Shown here: one piece after another, positions 1 to 10,367 of the stretch
Numbering within the stretch: the stretch's first letter is position 1
Layout: every line of letters begins with the position of its first letter
Source: Onthophagus taurus
Lineage: Eukaryota > Arthropoda > Insecta > Coleoptera > Scarabaeidae
Assembly (NCBI RefSeq): GCF_036711975.1
Contig: NC_091972.1
Location: 8,623,001 to 8,687,000 of the forward strand
DNA length: 64,000 nucleotides
Direction: 5' to 3'
The notes under the pieces: generated by a model
Told to the model about the DNA's origin: nothing
Seen by the model: only the letters and a program-made list of their open reading frames with translations
Database searches by the model: none
Program-made: the position numbers and the translations under genes

Positions 1-213
1 CATATTACGTCAACGAAACCCAATCAACTTGACCACTACCAGTACTACCACACACGGTCGTCCTACAAAACCAATTTCTTTTTTTTTTCCTTTATTTTCA
101 CAATCGCAACCATTTGAGGTTATGTCCATAAAGTTCCGATTATAAACGAACATCAACGACGTAATGATAATACAAAGTGTGCCATGCAAAATCATATTAA
201 TGCGCATACTAAC

Positions 214-355
214 CTAAATCCTCTACGAGTTTTAACATGACGCCTCCGATGTGTAGATCGCCTTTTACACGTATAGATCTACCAGTTTGGAGATTTGTCA
301 CGTAAACGATCAAATCCCATGATCCATCACCAATTACTTGCCCGTTGGACATCAT
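214..355 (-). CDS. Fit1: Kindlin/fermitin, first coding exon (partial gene)
   Basis: The start codon is at 355-353, followed at once by a second Met. The exon encodes 47 residues plus one base and ends at 214 with a GTTAGT donor. The peptide contains GDGSWDLIVYVTNL and HIGGVMLKLVEDL, the F0-domain start of kindlins (integrin co-activators that bind beta-integrin tails at adhesion sites). The family continues with an acidic residue and a W-S-D-H stretch in the next exon, which lies beyond the left edge. Phase 1 at the donor fits that. The 65-residue open frame at 10-207 is intron sequence. The paralogue cannot be told from one exon, so the symbol is only the insect convention. Confidence 0.85.
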
Positions 356-1052
356 CTTGATTGTTTTTGTTTTTTGTTTCAATGATTAGTAGAGTAACAT
401 CACTAAATAAGTAGGAGAATTTATTTTTGTTGTGTTGGTTTAAAAGTAATCATTCACTTGTTATTGTCAACGCACTATATTTAGTTTGTAATTATTTTGA
501 AATGTAACGATAATATAAAATTAAATCGTTTTAAAGGCACACGCGGTGAAATTTTATAAATATGATAGGTTATGTCGTTCTATACCGAGTGACCGAACTA
601 AACTGATCTTTCAGATTCGGATTAAATTAAACACGCGTGTTACACGAACTTTGTCCCCACTCTTATTTCAATTTATTTTTAGGCAACCCAATATACATTC
701 ATATGTATTTTTAGTTATATGAGTAGGTTTTATATTATTTCATCGATTTTTAATTATAATTTGATTTAAAATAGCGTTTTCGTTATATTGTATCCAAAAA
801 TATAAATCACATTTTGTTCAACTTTATTGGATAACATATACTATATTATATTGTAACCATGGCAACTAATCCCAAGATAGTTTATCTGGAGACCTTGAAA
901 CATATAATCCTTAATTTTGTGCTAAATTACAAATTTTGGTTATAATTTATTTTAAAAATAACCTTTTGAACAGTTCTTGGGTAAAAAAAAATTTCAAATT
1001 TTGGTATAAAAAATTCTGTATTAAGCTTAATATCAACAAAATGAAAATCTTA
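356..1052. other. Intergenic, AT-rich, no gene seen
   Basis: This is the space between the kindlin first coding exon (its 5' UTR and promoter should be here) and the FNTB 3' end. I see no open frame with family resemblance and no clear repeat. The FNTB 3' UTR must occupy the right-hand part. Confidence 0.6.
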
Positions 1053-2528
1053 TCACGTATTTTCTACAATTTCTTTCACTTCAATAACTTTTTGTTCATC
1101 GGAGAAATATAATATAGCTTTCCGCACTGCATGGTTGCAAATGTTGAAAACGGGATTTGTTCGTTCCTAAAATAAATAAATCACTAACAAAATCTAATCT
1201 AATTCATCATTATCTTACAAGTTTATTAGAAGCTGACCCCAAAACATAAACTTCATGAGTGAAGGTATGTTGAGATATTGATAACCCACTTAAAGTATAA
1301 CAAGTGTGGTACGCATCGCGATACTGTCCCGGTTTATCGATAAGCCCGCCATCGAAATATTGACAACAAATTAATATGTATTCTTGTAAAGCACCCCTGT
1401 TAAATAAAAGATCATCGGGTTCTTGATTATCATCTTTTAAAATTCTCGAGATTATTGGAAAAATACCAGCTTGCCAAAATGAGTAACAACCATCAACTAA
1501 TTTATTAGTTCTACCTTGAAAACCACCTTCATATTTCATTTGCTTATTAACGACCCATCTCAGTAAAGATTTCACATCACATAAATGTGCTTTATCCAAT
1601 AAAACTAAAGCTGCAATCCCACAAAATGTGTATCCCCCATGTGCTTCTAATCCCGGCGCACCAGCAAAACCACCTTCATAAGTTTGACAACTAAAATGAT
1701 ATTTAAACATTAAAAGAAAGAGCAAAGACAAGAACTTAATTACCTTATAATCCATTCAGCTGTACCTTCAAATAATTTACTACTGGCAATGTTGGTCAAA
1801 TGCGCAACGGCTAAGGCACAATAAACACCCCTAATATCAACTTCACCATCTCTATGCATAATAAAAGCACCTTCTGGGGTACGAACGGACCATAAAAACT
1901 CTTCAAGTTTATTTCTATCGATGGTATCATACGCTACTTTTGTTCCAATAGTACATAAAGCATTAACTGCAGCATATGTAGTTGCCAAATGCCCCAATTG
2001 ACCGGGACCACCTCCAAACCCCCCTCCAGGATGTTTACATTTCTCAATAAACTTCACTACACTATTTAATTGGGTATCAGATAGTTGGACTTCTAATAAA
2101 GATAATGCATGTAAAATCCAATAGCACATCCATGTCCTACTTGCATCAATGACCTTAAAATTAAATTGACTTAAAAGTTTTGTTTAACTTTAATAATTTT
2201 TCTTACAGTGTACCCAGCAGAGAGATAAGCTAATGATTGACGAAGGAATTTTTCGTGTTCATTCCTTAGTAATTTGGGTAAGTTTCTATCAAGGGCACAT
2301 TTCTTTCCTAACGATAGAAATAATCGTTCAACATTCGATTCTACAGCTGCCTAAAAGTTTTTTATTTTTTGAGGTTATGTTGTCTTAAACCATCAAAAGA
2401 TAGAGAGATTAAAGTAAAAAATTAACGTGAATGAAACGTACTTGCTCATCGGACGTAGTCGTCGGAAAATTTTCGACGTTAACCTTATACTTTTCCAGGT
2501 TTTCGAAATCTCTTAATCGCAATGCCAT
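1053..2528 (-). CDS. FNTB: Protein farnesyltransferase subunit beta
   Basis: Five coding exons: 2528-2442, 2350-2207, 2153-1744, 1690-1219 and 1166-1053, joining in phase to about 408 residues (human about 437). It is the catalytic beta subunit that attaches farnesyl to CaaX-box proteins such as Ras and lamins, working with FNTA in the cytosol. Repeats of the alpha-alpha barrel are plain: GGGFGGGPGQ, YEGGFAGAPG, YEGGFQGR and FDGGLIDKPGQ. The zinc ligands are present as Asp280 and Cys282 in VDGCYSFW and His342 in YHTCYTLSG. The C-terminal exon (NPVFNICNHAV) is short, and the acidic tail of vertebrates is missing. The start lies in MALRLRDF, with no upstream in-frame alternative seen. It lies head to head with the threonine ammonia-lyase gene, 1.6 kb away. 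Confidence 0.95.
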
Positions 2529-4135
2529 AATTGCACGAGTTTCGATTCGAACATAATAAAATTAATAGATGATGAGAAATGTACGCATGGAAAATATATT
2601 TTATTAACCAAATTTGTATTTAAAAATATTCGATTTGTTTTATAATTAATTTTTAATATTTTTGTTAAAATTGATAAAGAAATTTGGAAAATAACCACAA
2701 TTTTATGATTAAAATATTTGACATATTTGACGTTTATTTCAGAGATGCCAACAGCGAAATAAAATATTCATTTAGTTTGTTGATTTGAATTTTTTGATAT
2801 TTTAAAATGTTATTTGTTTCTTTTAAAGTTATTTTGTCGAAATTAACGACAATTTGCTTAATATATTTTTTGTATAATACAATTTTATAATTGTTTTAGT
2901 TTGATTATCATACCAATCGTTAAAATTTAAAAATAAAAATTACTTTTTTAGGGGTTTAAAATTAAAACTTAATTTTTCGTTCTTTTTAATGTAGATGAAT
3001 CAAGGGGATCAAGGGTGTGAAACAGTTTGTATATCTGGGTTCACTGGTTAATGCAGACAACAACATCTCCGATTAACTAAGAGGAAGGATGCCTTTTAGC
3101 AAATAAAACCTACTAATCGGTCTAATTAGACACTTAAGACCCAAAGGACGGTCCAGGTTTAGATATCTGAAGCAAGTGGAGGAAGATATTGGAACCCTAG
3201 GCATAACTAACTATCGTAACAGAATGTGTAATAAGTCAGAATGGAAGAGGATCTTGGAACAGGCATCTTGAAAAGACTCATAAAAGGGTGTCATGCTAAT
3301 GATGATGATGATGATGTATTTTGGTGGATTTAAGACACATGTTAAGAAAATTAATGGAGAAAAACTGATTGGTGTCATAATAATGATGGAAAATTATTAA
3401 TTACTCATTGATCAACGTCCATCAATTAATTTAAATAACCGAATCTTTCCCTTATTAATACTTTTTTATTGGTCACGTATCAGACATTTATTGTTATAAA
3501 TGTGGGCGTGTTTTTTTATAGATAAAGCCTCACGAGGTCAGCAACAATAATCAGGAGACTTCTCAAAACAACTTGCTGCAAAAACGTTTCCCCTCGTAAT
3601 TCGCGTCTTTTTATTAGTATTTTCCTGTTTTATCACGTGAATTTATTTAATAATTATAATTTATCTTTTTCAAAATAATTTTTAACATCAACTTACGTTA
3701 AGTTTGAATGACGGATGTTTATATTGATGTACAGATGATTATTTAATTAATCACGCTAATCAGATACTTTTTACTGATTTACAAGATAATCGTAGATATT
3801 CATCATGTTAAAACAAAACGCGCAAAATTAATAAATTTTATTTTTATTCCTTTACGATCAAAGTATAAGAGACTTAAACGTGTAAATTGTGCAAAATATC
3901 TTTAAAGTACCGTTCACAGAAATGAGAGAAAAAAAAAGATTATCTCGTTGATTAGGAGGTGTTAAATTTGAGAAATAAGTGGCAATTAAGAAATTTGTTC
4001 AACGAATTTGAGTTTGCGCCCCATTTTTTTTACTTTTAGTGGGGGACGATTTAAAAACCGATTAACAGCGAGTTCTCTCAGTTAAATTTAAGTAACTCTT
4101 CCGTCGCAGTCGCGTTCTAAAAACAAATTATATCA
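2529..4135. other. Intergenic between FNTB and threonine ammonia-lyase
   Basis: Shared upstream region of two divergent genes. It holds one recognisable LINE scrap (about 2990-3310, listed apart). A (GAT)n run near 3298-3315 lies next to it. The rest is AT-rich with no supported gene. Confidence 0.6.
2990..3310 (+). mobile_element. LINE 3'-end fragment
   Basis: Translated with gaps, the plus strand gives FVYLGSLVNADNN near 3028, then RFRYLKQVEEDIGTLGI and SEWKRILEQAS near 3150-3270. This is the end of a non-LTR reverse transcriptase ORF, where insect elements carry a conserved E-D-x-x-x-L-x-I-x-N-[WY]-R block before the stop. It is frameshifted and isolated, with no upstream RT domain nearby. 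The (GAT)n microsatellite just after it could be the old tail. Clade not resolved. Confidence 0.65.
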
Positions 4136-7100
4136 ATGGAAAAACTTACGTATTCCTCATCCGACGATAACGAAGTAAGTTTTTTTTAATAAATTAGTTT
4201 TTGATTAATCATTTTTAATTTTCTTATTTGGGTGTTTTGATTCTGCGTATCGTTATCGGAGTTCGAGTGTTAAATGCTTGGTATCTTGAGGGTCAGTTGT
4301 TGATTCTCGTTCAAATTATTGTATACACAGTTATCTCCGCTTTAGTTATTATTGTTATTATTCATCTTTCATTTCAAAGATATAAATAATGGTATTATCA
4401 AATCAGATTCTGATTTCTCATTAGTTTTGCAGACGTCGTTGTGTAAAATGGTTCTTTGTTCACAGGAACTTGAAGATGCTGAATACATTGATCCATATTG
4501 TTGCGAGGAAAAGCCTCAAACCATTACATTTGAGGATATTACCTGCGCTTCTTATGTTATTAAACATGGAATTGTTGAAACACCTTGCATAGTAAGTTTA
4601 TTTTATTATTTATATTTTAAGATTTATATGTTTTTTTTTCTTAGAAATCTCACTTCTCAGATATAACTGGAATGGATATTTATTTGAAGAAGGAATTTTT
4701 ACAATACACAGGAAGGTGAGTTTTACCACAAGTTTCAAACATTTTGATTTATTTCCGGGTATAAGTTTTGGATTATTTTTTTAAATGTACATAAATATAT
4801 TCTTTCTTTCTTATTATATATTCTGCATGTCGGAATTTTGATCCATTAAATTAGTTGGTAAATTCCGGAAATGTTACAAAATTATGTTTTATATTGGAGT
4901 TTTACTATTCAAAGTTGGTAAATTTTATGATTTGCAAATAGACGTAGAAGTGGTTGTGTATCGTATGTGTACGAACTAATTAGTGCATCATGGCAGTGTC
5001 AGATCATTTTTATCAATTGATGGATGAACTCATTGCTCAGAAAAACTCGGATAATAATTTTTATATCACTAAGGAAAAGTACACTTCTCTTTGTGAAGTG
5101 AAGGAAGCCAACGCGGTGCTCAACAAGCTTATTGCTCAAATTCCTAAAGGCTCACAAGATATTCATTATTACATATGTTATGAGGAATTGTTTAAATTAT
5201 ACATGAAGCTTATCTCGCAACTGGTCATGGTCGCAGAACGGGAACACTGAAAGAGGTTAATCACAAATACAAAAATTTAACTGTGGAATTTGTCGTGCAG
5301 GATTTCTTGTTATCCGTATTTTGCCAAAAGAAACACAGTATGTCCAAAAAATGACTTGTAGCAAAACCAATTTTACATGGTGGAATGAACTCCAGATTTC
5401 AATGTGACTTAATAGAATAGATATGCAGTCCAACTATGACAAATTTAAATTTATTATGATATATCAAGGCTTTCTTACGAAACTTGTAATTCTATGTTCT
5501 CTTTATATCAAATGGGTTCAAGAAATAGCATATCAACTACTTGACATATTCACTCTATTTGGAGCAGCAAGTAGAATGCGAATTGAACGTGCTAACCAAA
5601 GTATTCAAAACAAGATCACTTCACAACAGAGCTTATCATGAAGGCATTAAACGTTTACTATTATTATTATATTTTCTCTCCACAGCGTTCTGTTCTTCCA
5701 CAGATCTTCCTCCACCTTTCTTTCCCTCATCTGTCTTAATCTCTTTCTACGATCATGCGATTTCCATTTTATGATATGTTTGGGAAGTCGATTCTCATCT
5801 ATTCTTTTAAGATGACCAAACCATCTCAGTTGTTTCGTTTTTATATCATCTATGATGGAGCGTTTCGCATTCATGATTTCTCGGATTCTTACATATCTTA
5901 TCTTTTCTCGTTTGCATCGAATCCTCAAATATCATATTCCTCTATCAGCTTTCTACTCATATATTCCAGATTTTTGTTTGGTTATCTGCGAAGTAAAGTG
6001 TGTACAAGATGTTGTTATTTCATGCTGTAAAATCCAAAGTGATACTGGTCTGACTTTAGACTCCGAGATAAAGTTGCACGGTAGCGATTTCAGAAATAAA
6101 GAATCGGTGTGAAAGATCCCAGATCTATAGACTTCCCAGGTAGATTTGAGATTCATAGGTCTTCTCTTTGAAGAGAAGAAGTTTTATAGTGTCTCCAACT
6201 TTTATCACATGCCATAACTTAGTATAGTCAACGCAGAGTAACTCAGTGTTTTTTGAAGGAGATGATGAAAACAGTTCAGCTATAAATGACGGCATAGTAA
6301 ATAGCAAAACTGATATTGGAATGGGCGAGGAAGCTATTAGCTTATCCACAAAAATCGTCGAGTTTTAGAACAACTCTAATTTTTTTTATCATTTTCATAG
6401 TTGACACTCCTAATTATGGAAACAATAAAAGGAATTGTTGCATTTCTAGTAGTTAATAAGAAGAAAACTTTTAAAACAAATATCGTTACATATAACAAGT
6501 ATAACGATGTGCTAACTTCCCTTCCCAATTTAATTTGTATCAATACAGATTTATGCAACGCAAAACATATTAAAATAACTTTAAAATCACGTCATATTCC
6601 ATGTAAATAGAGCTAAATAAACAACATACAAATTTAAACTGCATATTTATGTCGACGTCTAGAATGAAGTTTACAGTAAATTCAGACAAACCTTTTTAAC
6701 ACCTATTAGACTAAAATTATATTAGGATAGGTTTAAAAATATACCTAGAGAAATTACACATAACTAAAATGTTCAACAATATTATAATATACAATATATA
6801 GAAATTTGTTTTGCCATTGTACTCAGCTGGGGAGAAATTGATTAGTACAGATCTTTTGGATTTACACTTTGCTGTTGAGTTGTAACACTTGAAAGGAAAA
6901 TTCTCCATCAACTTTCTGATTTTCACTTATACAGTAACTTGAAACTTTGCAACTTTCGTTTTAGAAATAATTGCGTACGTGAATAATCTTCGTCAACTTT
7001 TGATAACGTTCTAGTTTCCTCTGCAAGGTCAATGACACCTTAATTGCACTTAGCGGCGGAGACAATCTGTCACTACGAATCAACTACTATATGCACTTCC

Positions 7101-9201
7101 TGGTTATAACCTGTTGTGGTATACCTGTTATTGCCTTTATTGTACAAAATGAACAAAGTAAAAGGTGGATTCGGAATTAAAGATACCTAAATCTTTAATC
7201 TTCATCCTGATAATGTTGAAGAATTCTACCAATTCTTTTCGTCTGTATTTGCTGCTTTCACCCATGATTTATTATTAATCGTTTTAATAATCTTAATATC
7301 ACGCAAGTATTTTAATAACATTTAAAAAAATAACATATTTCTGCAATAAAATCATAAATAAACAATAAGAAGAAAATATTATTCCGTCTACGAATTCCTA
7401 ACTAATTATTTTAATTTAAAACCGAAAATACCAAAAAATTAGTAAACAAACACAGAAATTGTTTATCGGTTTAAATAGAATTTTAATGAGAGTGTTTTTC
7501 TTCAAGATCATTTTTTAGTCTATTTTAATGTCTGCAACAATTCTTTTCCCTGGACTATCAAATCCGGATTGGGATTGAAAACCCAAAACACGTTGTTTTT
7601 AAAACAATTTTCTTATCACTTCAAATCGGTTTATGCAAATTACAAACAGATTCATTCCCGGACTTTGAACCAAAAGATGATTAAAGAAAAAAAATCATTT
7701 CAGGCTTAAATGCGTTACTATCACAAATTTATGATCTTATTGGCTGAGAATTTTGATAATTTTTAGTTTTATTTCATTTATAACTTATCAATAAATCCGT
7801 TTTTGATAAAATCGATTTTTATTTTGATAGCTTTCTAAAACAATTTAATCTAATAAAAACTGATTATTTAAATGACTTATTTGAATATAAAATATAAAAA
7901 TTATTTTAACATCACAACTAAAAACTTAAGTCTAAAGCATTTTTCTTTTTTCTTTTAGTTTTAAAGAAAGAGGAGCAAGATATACCCTTTTAATGTTACC
8001 AGAAGAAAAGAGAAAACTTGGCGTAATTTCTGCATCTTTAGGAAATCACGCCCAAGCTTTAAGTTATCACGGTTTTAAGCTTAATATTCCAGTAACCGTT
8101 GTGATGCCAATCGTAGCTCCAATAATGAAAATAGAAAAATGTCGAAGATACAATGCAAACGTTGTCGTTCAAGGTAAAAATATGGCTGAATCAAAAATAA
8201 TTGCAATGAAAATTGCCAAAGAAAAAGGATATACTTATATAAACGGTTACGATCATCCTCATATCATGGCCGGACAAGGCACAATTGGTTTAGAAATTGT
8301 TGAACAAGTCAAAGATATTGATGCCGTTGTTGTTCCCGTTGGAGGAGGTGGCTTAATAGCTGGGATTTCTTTAGCTATTAAAACATTAGCACCACATGTT
8401 AAAATTATTGTAAGTAAAAAAATTGTGATTTCTTTTCACAATTTTTTAATATTGATGTGATTTTTTTTAGGGTGTCGAATCTGAGAGATGCGCAAGCTTT
8501 TCAAAAGCTTTGGAAGTTGGAAAACCCGTCGAAGTTAATATTGGCGCAACTTTAGCTGATGGTTTAGCTGTTCCAATGGTTGGTTATAATGCCTTTGCGA
8601 CAGCTAAACCACTTATTGATAAAATGGTAATGAAAATTATTATATTAAAAATGAATTTGTGTAATTGTGGTTGCCTAATTTAATTATTATTATTTTTCAG
8701 ATTGTTGTACAAGAAAAATGGATAGCAATAGCAATTTTAAGATTAATTGAATTAGAAAAAGTTGTTGTTGAAGGAGCTGGAGCTTGTGGATTAGCAGCAA
8801 TTTTAGCTGGTCAATTAGATGAATTAAAAGGAAAAAGGGTGGTTTTAAATCTTTGCGGGGGAAATATAGATACAACAATTTTAGGAAGATGTTTAGAAAG
8901 GGGATTAGCTGCTGATGGAAGATTATTAAAGTTCGTAGTAACCGTAAGCGATAGACCTGGTGGAATAAGTGATTTGTGTAAATTAATCAGTTCAGTTGGA
9001 GTTTCAATTAAAGACATTTTACATGAAAGAGCTTGGGTTACCTGCGATGTGTTCAGTGTTGAAGTAAAGGTGGTTGTTGAAACGATAGACGTTGACCATG
9101 CGATTCAGTTGAAGAATCTTTTAACATCTACATACAAAAAAGTGCATTTTGTTGATTTTCCTGAACATATGAATGGACTTAATGGTAATTTAAAGATATA
9201 G
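4136..9201 (+). CDS. L-threonine ammonia-lyase (threonine deaminase) with ACT domain
   Basis: Six exons: 4136-4174, 4466-4591, 4645-4715, 7959-8409, 8471-8626 and 8701-9201, giving about 447 residues. It is a fold-type II PLP enzyme that deaminates threonine/serine to 2-oxoacid and ammonia. The join of exons 3 and 4 creates SFKERGAR, whose Lys forms the Schiff base with PLP. SLGNHAQA, GQGTIGLEI and PVGGGGLIAG (the glycine loop holding the PLP phosphate) follow. The last exon carries an ACT regulatory domain (FVVTVSDRPGGISDL), as in TdcB-like bacterial and insect enzymes; animal serine racemase has the catalytic fold but lacks ACT. Intron 3 is 3.2 kb and full of element debris. A poly(A) signal follows the stop. 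Exon 1 is only 13 codons. An alternative Met sits at 4449, in frame with exon 2. Confidence 0.9.
4990..5640 (+). mobile_element. KRBA2-like integrase fossil (LTR-kin or Ginger-like)
   Basis: Within intron 3 of the threonine ammonia-lyase gene. The stretch resembles the insect family of KRBA2-like integrases, from the N-terminal NNFYITKEKY block, through a zinc-binding region, into the catalytic core with IAYQLLDIFTLFGA. The integrase is of the kind shared by LTR retroelements and Ginger DNA transposons. It is a broken, old copy with several breaks. No gag, RT or LTRs are seen beside it. A LINE fragment lies immediately downstream. Origin between the two classes is unresolved. Confidence 0.55.
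5647..5928 (-). mobile_element. LINE C-terminal fragment
   Basis: The minus-strand open frame contains KTKQLRWFGHLKRIDENRLP followed by a basic block, the typical end of insect non-LTR elements, where R-W-x-G-H-[VL]-x-R-M/I precedes the stop. It lies in the large intron of the threonine ammonia-lyase gene, directly after the integrase fossil and opposite to the host gene. 5' truncated; no RT domain attached. Confidence 0.65.
5930..7958. other. Rest of intron 3, nothing recognised
   Basis: Remainder of the long intron of the threonine ammonia-lyase gene. Several short open frames (for example 6125-6349 minus and 6401-6610 plus) show no family resemblance. 6000-6350 might be the far end of the neighbouring fossil, but I cannot support this. 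Confidence 0.5.
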
Positions 9202-9239
9202 AAGAGTTTTTAATTGTGTTTTAGTCTGTATAATATTAA

Positions 9240-9245
9240 AATAAA
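9240..9245 (+). terminator. Poly(A) signal of the threonine ammonia-lyase gene
   Basis: AATAAA lies 39 bp after the stop at 9201, within AAATAAATAAAT. The convergent PCD gene ends at 9342, so the two 3' UTRs are short or overlap. Confidence 0.6.
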
Positions 9246-9341
9246 TAAATCGATGCTTAAATTTTTTTATTTAACAAAATTTGTAAATAACAAAACGTTT
9301 TTTTATTGGTCCTTTACATTATTTTCTTTATTATTCACATC

Positions 9342-9976
9342 TTATTTTTGAAAACATTTTGCAGCAGTTTCCATAAATGTAGCCAATTTGACATCACGTT
9401 CACTTAATCCATTAACATCATGAGAAGATAAAGTGACTTGTACTTTGTTATAAACGTTGAACCATTCTGGATGATGATCCATTTTTTCTGATAACAAAGC
9501 TGTACGGGCCATGAATCCAAAAGCCTAAAAGAATTATTCAAATTTCCCGCATTAAATTTTTGACAAACATGGTTACCAACAATTAATATTAAATTAAAGG
9601 CCTTAAAAATGATTAAAAAAATGAAAAATCTTACCTGATTAAAGTTTTCAAACATAAACTCTTTATAAATCGCATCTCTATCGTTTACCATAGTCCAACC
9701 ATTTTTAAATAAAGGCTCCAATTTGGTTTTGCGATCATCTACGGTTAATTTTCCAGCCTGTAGGAGAAAAATCAATAAATTATTAGTGTAAATCTTTGTT
9801 TTTAAAATTAAGTAAGCTAAATCAAATAAAAAGATTTTTTTACATGAAATATTTACCATTTTCTTCTTGCTTTTAACTCCTGTTGCTTTAACACTGGACA
9901 AGGTTATCGAGCGAATCTTGTGGTGAAAGTTCTGGGTCGAACCAATTCGAAGAAACCCGATCATTTCTTTTAACAT
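9342..9976 (-). CDS. Pcd: Pterin-4a-carbinolamine dehydratase
   Basis: Three exons: 9976-9857, 9757-9635 and 9524-9342, about 141 residues. The enzyme dehydrates 4a-hydroxytetrahydrobiopterin to regenerate the cofactor for aromatic amino acid hydroxylases; the vertebrate homologue also acts as DCoH, a dimerisation cofactor of HNF1. The active-site signature is intact in exon 3: [18 protein letters not shown] followed by SSHD, with the two adjacent His and the later His. It is longer than the about 104-residue family core because of a roughly 37-residue basic N-terminus rich in Ser/Arg, possibly a mitochondrial leader or an isoform-specific start. The Met at residue 5 is an alternative. It is head to head with MPHOSPH10. 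Confidence 0.92.
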
Positions 9977-10367
9977 TACGAAATTTAATTGATAAAGACT
10001 GTTAGGTTTTTGAGATTACGCTTAAATTTATTTAACGTGATATAAAACCTGATTTAAACAAAAAAAATGTTGAAAATTTTGTACGGAAATACATCAATGT
10101 ACACCTCAATCGTTTTAATGTGACGAATTTAAAAAAGAAAACTTAAATTTATTAATTATTTATTATATGTAATATTTCATGCATAAAATAAAGACTTAAT
10201 AAATGTTTAAGTAATTGTATATTTCTTATTTTAAAGTCAGTTTAAACGGATTAATTTATACATTCCATGAATATTTTGACAACCACGTGACGTTTGAGTT
10301 TGACAGTTTAGAAACCTAACCTCAATAAATGTAAATAGTAACGTGTTTTTATCGTTTAATTATAAAA
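9977..10367. promoter_or_regulatory. Shared upstream region of Pcd and MPHOSPH10
   Basis: Only 391 bp separates two start codons on opposite strands, so both promoters must fit here, probably as a bidirectional promoter. I see no TATA box that I would trust. The right third (about 10270-10325) is less AT-rich and contains CACGTGACG. Confidence 0.5.
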
